A stretch of DNA of 64,000 nucleotides. Source: Thermococcus sp. AM4. GTDB lineage: Archaea; Methanobacteriota_B; Thermococci; Thermococcales; Thermococcaceae. The position numbers were made by a program, and so were the translations under genes. Numbering within the stretch: the first letter of the stretch is position 1; the number at the start of each line of letters is the position of its first letter. The stretch spans positions 744,001 through 808,000 of the forward strand of contig NC_016051.1 of the NCBI RefSeq assembly GCF_000151205.2, in the 5' to 3' direction. The notes under the pieces are model-generated. The model was not told where the DNA came from. It did not search any database and saw nothing but the letters and a program-made list of their open reading frames with translations. Of this stretch, positions 1-8,825 are shown piece after piece.

Positions 1-2162
1 CTTTCGCGGTCCCTGAGGCCGAGGATTATGGCCGTCAGCGGCATCAGAAGTCCGGACAGCGCAAAGGGTAAGGTCCCCTTGAGGGTACCCAGGCCGTCCA
101 TGAAGTAGCCGGCGGGTTCCTCCATCGACCATACCTCGACGTCCTCACCGTACTTTGAGAGCTTTGCCCTCAGCTCATCGAGGATTCTTCTGTTTCCCTT
201 AATGTACACCGTTTCCGGAATGGGCGTGAAGTTCTGAACTTGGTTCCGTATCAGGTCACAGCTTGCCATCGCCAGCCTGCCCATTCCACGCTGCGGGCTT
301 ACAAAACCCCTGATCCTGTACGTTTTGTCCCCCAGGTAGAGGTCGATCTCTGCATTCCCACCTTTTGGAACGCCAAGATCCTGGGCGATAGCATAACCTG
401 CCATTATCCTGTCCCTGTTCTCGGTGAGAAGCCTGTAGAACCTCGACGCCGAGGAGCTGGCTGTGGAAGCTTCCCTGACGAATTGAACCATGTCGTCATC
501 GTAGCATTCCATGTCCCCGAAAACGTTCCAGCTCAGCCCATTCGCCCGGTAGACCTTGCCTGCACTCCAGACCGTTGCGAACTCAACTCCTTCCGACCTC
601 AGGAGCGAAACGGTTGTGTTGTAGGCTTCCAAAGTCTGCACGCGATCCTCGATGGAATTCGGGAACGAGACCGTTATGGTGGCCCCGTAGCTCCCGTCCG
701 TTGCGGCGGAGTACAGCGAACCGGCTGGCAGGGAAAGCACAAAGCCCGTGTACGTGAGGAGAACCAGCAGGGAGAGAAGACTCGGAATGAGTATCCGGGC
801 GGAAGCCCTTACTTCAATCCCTCCCCTGAGATCGAGGAGCAGGAGGATGAAGGCCCCGGCGGCTATCGAAAGGAGGAGGTGAGGCAGGTAGTGAAACGCG
901 AAGATGAGGGCTCCCCAGTAGAGGTTCACATCGCCGGAGAGCATGAATGGGGAGGCAAAAGCCATGGCGGCGTAACGCCTAAACTCCGGCTCTAGTAGGG
1001 TCAAGGCAGAGGGAACGGCAGTCGCAAAGAAGAGAGCGACCAGGAGCAGTCTTCCAACCTCTCTCCTCGAGCCGGCTATGAAGTTTTTGAGGAAGAGGAA
1101 CAGGACCAGGAGCAGGGTTATTATGAACCCGTATTTTGCTCCGAAGTAGAGAGACGCCACCGCAGAGCCGCCGAGGACGACACCTGCCGTGATCAGCTCC
1201 AGGAAGAGAGCGTCCCCGCCGTGAACGAGGATCAGCTCCTTCATTTTCCTCTCATCGCTCTTTTCGCGCCCCAGGATCACGAGCATCGCGGGAATGAGGG
1301 GCAGGAGAAGCACCAAGTACTGCCAGAGGTACCTCCACAAAGGTTTTCCTTTCTCCTCGTGCGCAATGACCCATTGGGATGTTATTACCCCCACCTCAGG
1401 GTACCAGCCCCTCGGGGCGAATTTCTCGTACAGGATCCGGTAGATGGCGCTCGCGTTGAATTTCCTTCCAGGAATTACCAGGAGAAACTCCTTCATCGAT
1501 AGATTTTCAACGCCTCCTACTGAATTTACGGCGTCGATGAAGTTCCTGTAGAAATTGCCTCCAATTAGGCAATAGCCTTCGTACTCACTGAGGACTGCCA
1601 GCAGAACCCTGTCTTCCTCGGATCGAGGGTGAAGCCGTTTGACGGATCGTATCGTGGCGTTGTGATAGATTGCACCAACCCCCACGGGTGTCATGAGCCT
1701 GATCATATAGTTTGTACCGCCTTCAAAATCCGTGGATGAGCCACGGGCCACGAGGCAGTCCGCGTCACGCGGTTCGCCGCGAAGGGGCACAATGATCCCA
1801 TATCCGTTTTCAAGGGCATACATGCCATAAACGTGAAAATCCCCGGCTCCGGCCTGCTCCAAAAGATGGACCACTTCCCCTAGGAGGGGCGGATGACCCG
1901 AGTCTGTAAAATTCCTGTATGTAATCAATGGAGCGTCGATTGTGAGCCCTCCAGGTTTAAGGTTGAAGACGGTCCGGGAGGGCGGAGTATTGTACTGGAA
2001 CCTAACAAACAGGTACGTGTTCCCCAGATTGCCCAAACTCATCTCTCGGTACGTTTTTATCCCCGCCGAGGTCACCGCGGGGAAAATTGACACGAGCAGA
2101 ACGAGGAGCAAAAAGAAAGAAGAGACCTTGAGGTAGAGGACCGAGATTCTCAGCCGGTTCAT
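1..2162 (-). CDS. FtsX-like ABC transporter permease, large, 3' end beyond window
   Basis: About 720 residues are visible; the C-terminus lies past the left edge. The start at 2162 is preceded by a GGAGTGGTGA ribosome site. Residues 1-30 form a hydrophobic signal/anchor. A large extracellular domain of about 270 residues follows, then several membrane helices, a second extracellular domain and a final membrane segment near position 1. It aligns throughout with the protein at 6183-8639, for example LVLLLPLIPAMLVILGRE here against IALFLPALPALLVIMGRE there. The architecture matches FtsX/MacB-type permeases, which move or release lipid or peptide substrates using a separate ATPase. No ATPase for this copy is visible and it probably lies just off the left edge. 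The substrate is unknown. Confidence 0.75.
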   Translation of the reverse strand, partial: MNRLRISVLYLKVSSFFLLLVLLVSIFPAVTSAGIKTYREMSLGNLGNTYLFVRFQYNTPPSRTVFNLKPGGLTIDAPLITYRNFTDSGHPPLLGEVVHLLEQAGAGDFHVYGMYALENGYGIIVPLRGEPRDADCLVARGSSTDFEGGTNYMIRLMTPVGVGAIYHNATIRSVKRLHPRSEEDRVLLAVLSEYEGYCLIGGNFYRNFIDAVNSVGGVENLSMKEFLLVIPGRKFNASAIYRILYEKFAPRGWYPEVGVITSQWVIAHEEKGKPLWRYLWQYLVLLLPLIPAMLVILGREKSDERKMKELILVHGGDALFLELITAGVVLGGSAVASLYFGAKYGFIITLLLVLFLFLKNFIAGSRREVGRLLLVALFFATAVPSALTLLEPEFRRYAAMAFASPFMLSGDVNLYWGALIFAFHYLPHLLLSIAAGAFILLLLDLRGGIEVRASARILIPSLLSLLVLLTYTGFVLSLPAGSLYSAATDGSYGATITVSFPNSIEDRVQTLEAYNTTVSLLRSEGVEFATVWSAGKVYRANGLSWNVFGDMECYDDDMVQFVREASTASSSASRFYRLLTENRDRIMAGYAIAQDLGVPKGGNAEIDLYLGDKTYRIRGFVSPQRGMGRLAMASCDLIRNQVQNFTPIPETVYIKGNRRILDELRAKLSKYGEDVEVWSMEEPAGYFMDGLGTLKGTLPFALSGLLMPLTAIILGLRDRE

Positions 2163-2257
2163 ATTCACCACTCCCGCATCTCACCCATCAATCCCGTGTG
2201 ACCATTATCACGGTCCATCAGCCCATGATTCCGCCAACTAAAAGACAAACACTCGAA

Positions 2258-2272
2258 GGGTTTATAAATCTT
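2258..2272 (-). promoter_or_regulatory. TATA box for the left-edge permease
   Basis: The minus strand reads AAGATTTATAAACCC, a good archaeal TATA box. A start site about 25 nt downstream would give a leader of roughly 75-80 nt before the ATG at 2162, longer than most in this window. Confidence 0.5.
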
Positions 2273-2317
2273 ACGAGTCAGAATTGGTAAAAAGAAGCTC
2301 AAACGGAGTTTGGAGCC

Positions 2318-3349
2318 TCAGGTAAGAACTCTCTCTAGAAGTTCGATCTCTTTCCTAAGCTGCTCTTCCAGCGATCCCAACCTGCCGCGGAGTTTTCTGA
2401 GCTCGTCCTTAAGCTCATCGGCCCGCCTCCGGAGATCCTCCATCTCCTTGAGCCTGAGGGATGAAGAGCCCGCGAGCTCGGCTTCCCTTCGCGCTATCTC
2501 AGAAAGCTCCGCTTTAACATTTTGAAGCTCCCCTATTTTGGCAGGAAAGTTTTTCAAAATCCAGTCCGCGGCCTTCCGGCTTTTTCCGTCGAGGCTTGGA
2601 TAGACCTTCTTGACGAGCTCCAGGAATTCCTCCGGATGCTCAACCGCGTAGGAAGAATCGCTCAGGAAGGGATTGGCTTCGGGAAGGCGCATCCTTTTCA
2701 GGGGCTTCTGAAGTTTTGAGGCCTTTGATCGGATTTCCGTTTCAAGGGTCCGGGCCTTAACCTCGAGCGACTTCCTTTCGCGTGAGATCCTCTCCAGCTC
2801 ATCATCATTGGACGGGGCATTCTCAAGCTCAGAGAGGCGCTTTCTGACCCTTTCAAGCTCGGCTTCCAGCTTCCCTATCGCTTCCCGCGTCCTCTCGATT
2901 TCCTCAAAGGTTCTAGCTGGATCGACCTCGGGGAGTTTCAGCTTTGCCACCTCGGCCGAGTACTCCGCGTAAAGCTCCCCCAACTCCTTGAGAAGGCGGT
3001 TTATTCGATAGACTTCCTTCTCGAAAATCGCCAGCAGGTACCTCCCGTGCCCGACGTGGAGCTTTGAGAGCTCGCCCAGCTTCCGCCCGAGGTCCTCCAT
3101 TGAGGAAACGCTTTCGAGGATTCGCCTGAGGGTCGAGACGTAGGCGTTCCTCTCCCTGAGGGCGATCTTCAGGAGGTGCGGGTCAACCTTCTCCGGCGGC
3201 TCCTTTTTCTCGAGTTCCTCCAGACCATCAAGGATTTCGCGGATCAGGGCACGGGTTCTCCGGAAGTATTCCTCCCTTACCTTCTCGATTTTCTCTTCAC
3301 GCTCTGCTCTCAGCGACTCGTATTTCTTCAGAAGGTTCTTCAACTCCAC
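2318..3349 (-). CDS. Coiled-coil protein of unknown function
   Basis: About 343 residues, almost all charged heptad-like helix rich in Glu, Lys, Arg and Leu, with no membrane segment and no recognised enzyme motif. Two long coiled-coil stretches (about 1-180 and 255-343) flank a short Pro-containing linker that reads LPEANPFLSD. I chose the GTG at 3349 with GGTGGT upstream; a GTG at 3361 is also open. The gene overlaps the 3' end of the DUF373 gene by about 50 nt, so the two are probably translated together. DUF373 proteins are membrane proteins, so this could be a cytoplasmic partner, but that is only inference. Confidence 0.65.
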   Translation of the reverse strand: MELKNLLKKYESLRAEREEKIEKVREEYFRRTRALIREILDGLEELEKKEPPEKVDPHLLKIALRERNAYVSTLRRILESVSSMEDLGRKLGELSKLHVGHGRYLLAIFEKEVYRINRLLKELGELYAEYSAEVAKLKLPEVDPARTFEEIERTREAIGKLEAELERVRKRLSELENAPSNDDELERISRERKSLEVKARTLETEIRSKASKLQKPLKRMRLPEANPFLSDSSYAVEHPEEFLELVKKVYPSLDGKSRKAADWILKNFPAKIGELQNVKAELSEIARREAELAGSSSLRLKEMEDLRRRADELKDELRKLRGRLGSLEEQLRKEIELLERVLT

Positions 3350-4460
3350 CGTTACCACCACTGGCCCAGGATAGGAAGTACTTCCTTATGAACGTTGAGA
3401 TGAGGACGCTAAAGATGACATCGACGAAGGCCCCGAGTATCTCCAGTATCGTGCTGAAGGAGTGGAAGTTTATCACCGCCAGCGCATACCTGGCCGTTAC
3501 GTCGATTATTATCCAGAAAGCGGGAAGTATAAAGAGACCGGCTATGTTGTACCAGATGTGGGGATCCCTCCGGAGGTAGGCCTGAACTATGCGCCCGACC
3601 AGGACCACGGCGATTCCTATTATGACGGTCGTGTTTATGGCGTGAATGTAAAGGATGAACTTTATCAGCCCCGGTTCAGGGACGTAGCCCAAAAGCTGCT
3701 TGGCGTACGTATCGATGTTGACGTAGGCGTTTATCATGCCCGCGATTATGATAAGCAGGCCGGAGACTCCGAAGATAACCTGGATGAACTCGTTCGTAAT
3801 CGCCCTGAACACCTGTATCCTGAAGCCCTTGGTGAAGGCGTAGCCGCCGATAAAGAGCAGTATGATACCGACAACTATGTTCGAGATGATGTTCATGCTC
3901 TGGGGATAGCTAACGGAGATCAGCTTGCCGACTCCATAGAGGAGGAATATCAGGCCAGGAATTCCGAGGAAAACCCTTGATGCCTCGGGGTCACTCAAGA
4001 TCTCCTTGATGTACCGGTAAATGACGTAATAGGTCGTCTCGATGGTCTCGTTCTGCTTAACGACGACCCTCTTGGAGGATATTATCGGCAGACGGGAGGA
4101 GAGTATCGGGAAGACCTGCTCATCCTCCGCACCGTCGGTTACGGGAATAACTCCATCCGCCGGAAACTTCCTCAGAACGGCCTCCAGCTGTCTTCCGAGC
4201 TCAATGTCGCTCTTAACTCCCACGTCCGGATGGCCGGTGATGAGAGCAACTTCCACGTCCTCGAACTCCCCGCTCTCCTTCAGTTCGTCGTAGAGCTTAA
4301 CCGCGGCGTAGAGAACGTTCGCATCGCTGTCCTCGGGATCGGCGAGGCTGAGCTTTAACGCAGCGTCAATGCACTTACCCTTCCCGATCACCGGCCCCTT
4401 CACGCCGGCCTTTATACCAAAGTCATCGTCCCTATCGATGGCCAGCACGAGAACTTTCAT
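3297..4460 (-). CDS. DUF373 family membrane protein
   Basis: A 387-residue protein. The N-terminal half (1-150) is a Rossmann-like soluble domain with KVLVLAIDRDDD, ITGHPDVGVKSD and VTDGAEDEQV, which are hallmarks of the archaeal DUF373 family. The C-terminal half has about seven membrane helices (about 165-365), followed by a short acidic tail. The ATG at 4460 follows a GGGGGGTAG ribosome site and lies directly after the stop of the thiamine-binding-like gene, so the three genes 4774-2318 probably form one operon. The biochemical function of DUF373 is unknown. The acidic clusters suggest metal or nucleotide binding, which is inference. Confidence 0.85.
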   Translation of the reverse strand: MKVLVLAIDRDDDFGIKAGVKGPVIGKGKCIDAALKLSLADPEDSDANVLYAAVKLYDELKESGEFEDVEVALITGHPDVGVKSDIELGRQLEAVLRKFPADGVIPVTDGAEDEQVFPILSSRLPIISSKRVVVKQNETIETTYYVIYRYIKEILSDPEASRVFLGIPGLIFLLYGVGKLISVSYPQSMNIISNIVVGIILLFIGGYAFTKGFRIQVFRAITNEFIQVIFGVSGLLIIIAGMINAYVNIDTYAKQLLGYVPEPGLIKFILYIHAINTTVIIGIAVVLVGRIVQAYLRRDPHIWYNIAGLFILPAFWIIIDVTARYALAVINFHSFSTILEILGAFVDVIFSVLISTFIRKYFLSWASGGNGGVEEPSEEIRVAESRA

Positions 4461-4462
4461 CA

Positions 4463-4774
4463 CTACCCCCCACGGGCCTTCTCAAGGACGGATTGAACCT
4501 TGTCCTCCATATGGACCGTCTTATCGCGTCGGTCATCGATCCTAACGGTCGTCGAGACCCTCCTTGCACCGAGCCGGAACATCAGCTCGTGGGCCTCTTC
4601 GATCACATCGAAGGCATCCCTAACCGTTTCAACCTCTATTATCGTTGACATCGGAGTCAATTGATACTTAATTCCCCTCTCCTCTAAAAGCTTTACTACC
4701 TCCGCCACGTATCTGCTCAAACTCGTCTCTCCGAGGGGAACGATTACAAACTCCACGATAACCACTTTCGGCAC
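4463..4774 (-). CDS. MTH1187/YkoF-like thiamine-binding family protein
   Basis: A 103-residue protein of the MTH1187 (DUF77) family, small ferredoxin-like-fold proteins that form tetramers and have been linked to thiamine binding. The segment VIVEFVIVPLGETSLSRYVA and the central LTPMSTIIEVET are typical. I chose the GTG at 4774, which has GGAAG upstream. A longer ATG at 4807 lies too close to the TATA-like TTATTTATTAAC at about 4820-4831 to be inside the transcript. It is first in an operon with the DUF373 and coiled-coil genes, divergent from the AMMECR1 gene. Confidence 0.75.
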   Translation of the reverse strand: MPKVVIVEFVIVPLGETSLSRYVAEVVKLLEERGIKYQLTPMSTIIEVETVRDAFDVIEEAHELMFRLGARRVSTTVRIDDRRDKTVHMEDKVQSVLEKARGG

Positions 4775-4863
4775 CTGACTTAACTTCCTTCGGCACATTT
4801 TAAACATTGCGGCAGGTTAAGTTAATAAATAACCTAAGGGTAATTTAATCGGGGGTGAGGGAC

Positions 4864-5481
4864 ATGTACCGGATAAAGGACGAGTGGGGCGAGTTCTTGG
4901 TTAAGCTCGCGAGGAAAGCCATCGAGGAGTACGTGAGGAACGGAAGAATCATAGAGCCCCCAGACGACACACCGCCGGAGCTCTGGGAGAAGATGGGCGT
5001 CTTCGTAACGCTCAACCGCTACAACGTTCCACCGCAGACCGCGCTCCGCGGGTGCATAGGATTCCCCCTGCCGATTTACCCGCTGGTCGAGGCGACGATT
5101 AAAGCAGCTATTCACGCGGCCGTTGAGGACCCGCGCTTCCCGCCCGTTAGGCCGGAGGAGCTCGACGAGCTAACGGTGGAGGTCAGCGTTCTGACCCCGC
5201 CAGAACCGGTGGAAGGCCCACCCGAGGAGAGGCCGAGGAAGATAAAGGTCGGCAGGGACGGCCTGATAATCGAAAAGGGCATCTACTCAGGCTTGCTGCT
5301 CCCACAGGTGCCGATAGAGTGGGGCTGGGACGAGGAAGAATTCCTGGCCCAGACCTGCTGGAAGGCCGGTCTACCACCGGACTGCTGGCTCGACCCAGAC
5401 GCGAAGGTCTACCGCTTCACCGCGGAGATTTTCGAGGAGGAGTACCCGAGGGGACCCGTTAGAAGGAAGCCGCTGGTTTAA
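4864..5481 (+). CDS. AMMECR1 domain protein
   Basis: A 205-residue protein matching the AMMECR1 family over its whole length. It includes the signature LRGCIGFP (about residues 60-67), the following helix AAIHAAVEDPRFPPV and a late WLDPDAKVYRFTAEIF segment. The family is conserved from archaea to man and the conserved RGCIG strip suggests an active or binding site, but the reaction is not established. In archaea it is often near radical SAM or MEMO-type genes; none is adjacent here. The ATG at 4864 is preferred over the GTG at 4855 because GGGGGTGAGG (4851-4860) then serves as its ribosome site. Divergently transcribed from 4774. Confidence 0.88.
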   Translation: MYRIKDEWGEFLVKLARKAIEEYVRNGRIIEPPDDTPPELWEKMGVFVTLNRYNVPPQTALRGCIGFPLPIYPLVEATIKAAIHAAVEDPRFPPVRPEELDELTVEVSVLTPPEPVEGPPEERPRKIKVGRDGLIIEKGIYSGLLLPQVPIEWGWDEEEFLAQTCWKAGLPPDCWLDPDAKVYRFTAEIFEEEYPRGPVRRKPLV

Positions 5482-5501
5482 AAAGAGGATTTAGAAAGCC
5501 A

Positions 5502-6179
5502 TTAGGAACCAACGACCCTACCGTATCTGAGCCTGTAAGTGGCGTCCGCGATGCCGATGAGCTCTGGATCATGGGTCGATACGATGATTGTCTTTCCCCT
5601 TTCCCTCAGCTCCCGGAGTATCTCAACGACTCGCTTTGAAGACTCCTCGTCCAGATAGGCCGTTGGCTCGTCCAGTATGACCACTGACGGATCCTTCGCG
5701 AGGGCCATGACTATAGAGGCCCTCCTGAGCTCACCGCCGCTGACCTCGGTGGGCTTCTTCGACAGCAGTTTCTCAATGCCGAGACGCTCCGCCAGATCAA
5801 CCGCCAGATCCCTGTGCTTACCGTCCAGTCTGCCCGAGGAGTTGAGTACGAGCTCTACGTTCTCCCATAGCGTGAGCTGGGAAACGAAGACCGGCTGTTG
5901 AAAGGAAATTCCAATTTCCCGCCTGAGGGCGAGCAGTTCCTTCTTGGGGAGCTCGTAGGGGTTTCTCCCGTCGTAATCCACCCTTCCCTCAGTCGGTTTG
6001 AGAAGCGTCCCAACGGCCTTCAGCAGGGTCGTTTTTCCCGAACCGCTCGGGCCGAACACGACCGTTATCCTTCCGGGGACAAATGAGCCGTTAAAGCCCT
6101 TAAGTGCAACGGTCTGGCTTTCTCCCGTTTTATACCTGACGGTTAGGCCTTCGCAGGTTATCTTCCAACCATTCGACAA
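5502..6179 (-). CDS. ABC transporter ATP-binding protein (LolD/MacB-type)
   Basis: A 225-residue ATPase with a Walker A GPSGSGKTT (about 42-50), Q-loop SFQQPV, ABC signature VSGGELRRAS, Walker B VVILDEP and an H-loop in IIVSTHDPE. The set and length fit the FtsE/LolD/MacB subfamily that energises FtsX-like permeases. It begins 3 nt after the stop of the permease at 6183-8639, so the two surely form one transporter. The substrate is unknown; candidates are export or extraction of lipids or peptides at the cell surface. Confidence 0.93.
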   Translation of the reverse strand: MSNGWKITCEGLTVRYKTGESQTVALKGFNGSFVPGRITVVFGPSGSGKTTLLKAVGTLLKPTEGRVDYDGRNPYELPKKELLALRREIGISFQQPVFVSQLTLWENVELVLNSSGRLDGKHRDLAVDLAERLGIEKLLSKKPTEVSGGELRRASIVMALAKDPSVVILDEPTAYLDEESSKRVVEILRELRERGKTIIVSTHDPELIGIADATYRLRYGRVVGS

Positions 6180-6182
6180 GGA

Positions 6183-8639
6183 TCACACCCCCTTAACCTT
6201 TCTCAGTATTGAAGCGAAGTAGAGGAGGAGCCCCGCGAAGAGGCCAAGCAGGGGCACGAGGCCGAGCAACATCAGCTTTCCGCTTACGAAACCTGTTGAG
6301 GCCAGGTAGTAGCCGTCCCTGATCATCGAGGCGGGAACAAAGGCCAGCACGAAGAGGATTGGAGCCACGACAGCCGGGAGAGCTAACGGCTCCTCCCCGT
6401 TGACCTTCATGAGCTCCGCCAGCTTTGAGAGCCTCTCCCCGTCCCTGAGGCCCACCACCAATCCGGTGGCGATCATCAGAACGCCGGAGAGCAGGGAGGG
6501 TATGAAACTCCTCGGGTCTCCAAACTGGGACTCAACGTGGGTGGAGATGCCCTTTAGAGACCACAGCTTGTCAAACGCTTCCGGATACGAGGCGGCCGTT
6601 CTGTTCACTTCTTCCATCGCTTCCCCAGTCGTTTTGGAGTCCCCGTTGAGCAGGAGGAACGCGGGTTTTGGGTTAAGGCCGTTTTTCCTCGCGACTTCAC
6701 ACGAGACGAGAAGGCCGTCGATGTTTCCGGGAAGCAGGTCAACGGTCTCATATGGGCCGGAGATCTCATGGGGGCTCCACTCATCGTCAACTACTGTGAA
6801 GGTGAGAGATTTTCCCGAAATCCGCACGGCCCCGGCCCTTTTGAGTTCGTCGAGGTAGTACTCTGGAACCACGATCGCCCCGGGGTTAGAGGACAGCTTG
6901 TGGTAAAGCAATTGGGCGGTCGTGCTAATCCCACCTGCCTTCTTCAGGAACTCCAGGAAGTCCCTGTCGTAGCATAGGAGCCTGCCATGGGTTGAATACG
7001 TCATCCCGCTACCTTGGACAACGGTACCGGCCTTCCAGAGGGTGGAGTAGACCACGCCCTTTCCCAAGACTGCCTCAAGGGTCATGTTGTAGACTTTTGG
7101 CAGCTCTTTTGAGTCCGCAAAGTTAATCGCCCCCGTGGCGCCGCCGCTGTAGGTGTCGACCACTGAGGCCAGCGAAACCAAAGGCGTCGAGAACAGCAAC
7201 CCCGTGTAGAGGAACAGCACCCCTATGGACACGATCCCGGGGAAGAGAAGCCTTGCAACTGCCTTGTGCCCGGGCTTTCCAACCCTCGCCGCGAGGAAAA
7301 CTAGCGAGAGGGCCCCGATTGAAATCAGAATTCCGGGTAGATACTTGAACGCCACCAGCGTGAGCAGCAATGAAGCGTCAGAGCTGCCGAGGGACAGGAG
7401 GTAACCCAAGATACCCGACGCGTAAAGTCTCAGCTGGAGGTTGTAATGGAGGAGAACTCCGAGGATGCCCAGAAGCACCAGTGGAAAAGCCACAAGGGTG
7501 TACCTTTTTCCGAGCTCCCGGCCCGCCAAAAAGTTCCTCAGGACGTAAACGAGCAGGAGCATCACAGCCGATAGGAGGGCGGCCCTTCTTTCGAGGAAGA
7601 GAGCCACCAGTGCAAGGGCAAGAAGAACGGCTCCCGCGGTTATTAGATCAAGAACGATTTTCCTTCCCCCGCTGGTCGAGATCAGGTACCTCATCCTCTC
7701 CTCGTCTTTCCTTTCCCGGCCCATTATGACGAGCAACGCGGGTAGGGCCGGGAGAAATAGAGCTATGTAACCCCACAGATAGTCCCAGAGGCTCCTCCCG
7801 GTGGAGGATTCCACCGCAAAAACCCAGCGGGGCGTTACAACCTTCATGACGACGGAGAGGTTGTGTTTAGCAGCCTCCCTGGAGATAGCCCGGTAGATAT
7901 CATCTACGCCCTGGCTTCCATCGGTTATAGCTATTATCCCCTGATCCCCCACGGAGAGCTCTCCCAGATCGTCTCCAACGCCGTAGGGCTTGAGAAGTTT
8001 TCTCGCGAAATCCGGAGAGGCTATACAGGCCCTATCATCGTACTTCTCCCAGCTCTTTAGAACCGCCCTGAGGACCCTGCTCTTCTCGTCGTTTCTCGGG
8101 AGAACCTTGACTGTACCGATCCTGATGGTGGCGATTCTGTCATAACCTAGGGAGCTGTCATAGTAATAATACTTTATTTTAACTCCTTCAATTTTCTCGG
8201 CGGCCATTTCGCCCGAAACGTAGCAGTCAGCGCCTTCATATCCCCCTATGAGGGGCACAAAAATTATCCAATCTAAATTAGACTTATGGTCCGAAACGTA
8301 CAGCGGAAGGTAAACTTTCGTGGCCCTTATTCCAGCGCTGGCAAGGATTTTCCGGACGTCGTTTACCGAGAGACCGCCATAAACCTTCACGGAACGAGGG
8401 GATTCAGCGCCAGTGGGGGCTTCTTTTTCGCTTTTCAGATAGATGATGCCCCCTTCATTGTAATCTTTTGGAAGAAACCGGAGCGAAAAGTAGTTACCCG
8501 AAAACTCCCCGAGCCTCATTTCGGTGGCCTGGTTTACCAGGGCGCTCGCCGTTGCAGGCAGTACTGCAACGAGGAAAACAAGGAGAAGGAAGGAGAGAAA
8601 AACCTTTGAGTAGTGCTTTATCATCGGTCTTATCTTCAT
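6183..8639 (-). CDS. FtsX-like ABC transporter permease with large ectodomains
   Basis: An 818-residue membrane protein. Residues 12-35 are a signal/anchor. An extracellular domain runs to about 285, then come about six membrane helices (290-500), a second extracellular domain (about 505-690) and a terminal cluster of membrane helices. The start at 8639 is set by GGAGGTGTTGGA just upstream. It is a paralogue of the truncated permease at 1-2162 and pairs with the ATPase at 5502-6179. The doubled hydrophobic core with long outside loops fits the MacB/FtsX fold. No specific substrate can be read from the sequence. Confidence 0.82.
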   Translation of the reverse strand: MKIRPMIKHYSKVFLSFLLLVFLVAVLPATASALVNQATEMRLGEFSGNYFSLRFLPKDYNEGGIIYLKSEKEAPTGAESPRSVKVYGGLSVNDVRKILASAGIRATKVYLPLYVSDHKSNLDWIIFVPLIGGYEGADCYVSGEMAAEKIEGVKIKYYYYDSSLGYDRIATIRIGTVKVLPRNDEKSRVLRAVLKSWEKYDDRACIASPDFARKLLKPYGVGDDLGELSVGDQGIIAITDGSQGVDDIYRAISREAAKHNLSVVMKVVTPRWVFAVESSTGRSLWDYLWGYIALFLPALPALLVIMGRERKDEERMRYLISTSGGRKIVLDLITAGAVLLALALVALFLERRAALLSAVMLLLVYVLRNFLAGRELGKRYTLVAFPLVLLGILGVLLHYNLQLRLYASGILGYLLSLGSSDASLLLTLVAFKYLPGILISIGALSLVFLAARVGKPGHKAVARLLFPGIVSIGVLFLYTGLLFSTPLVSLASVVDTYSGGATGAINFADSKELPKVYNMTLEAVLGKGVVYSTLWKAGTVVQGSGMTYSTHGRLLCYDRDFLEFLKKAGGISTTAQLLYHKLSSNPGAIVVPEYYLDELKRAGAVRISGKSLTFTVVDDEWSPHEISGPYETVDLLPGNIDGLLVSCEVARKNGLNPKPAFLLLNGDSKTTGEAMEEVNRTAASYPEAFDKLWSLKGISTHVESQFGDPRSFIPSLLSGVLMIATGLVVGLRDGERLSKLAELMKVNGEEPLALPAVVAPILFVLAFVPASMIRDGYYLASTGFVSGKLMLLGLVPLLGLFAGLLLYFASILRKVKGV

Positions 8640-8732
8640 TCCAACACCTCCATGCGGACACTGATCCACTTTAACCCCAGTTACCGTTTATTCCAAATGA
8701 TCGTCGGGTTTCTGGAGGGTCGTAGAGCTCGT

Positions 8733-8746
8733 TCTTTAAAAGATTT
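8733..8746 (-). promoter_or_regulatory. TATA box for the permease/ATPase operon
   Basis: The minus strand reads AATCTTTTAAAGAA, giving a leader of about 75-80 nt before the ATG at 8639. The rest of the 8640-8825 gap holds no supportable gene. Confidence 0.4.
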
Positions 8747-8825
8747 ACTCTAAATTGTGCGATGCTTAATACATAGCACAGGAGACAATAAGCACAAACG
8801 AGAAAAAGTAGTACATCATGTGGAC

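Noticed and set aside
2163-2317. C/D box RNA in the leader of the left permease
   Set aside because: GCTGATG and TTGATGG resemble box C loosely, but no matching box D is present; CCGTG/CACGG is too short to call a structure.
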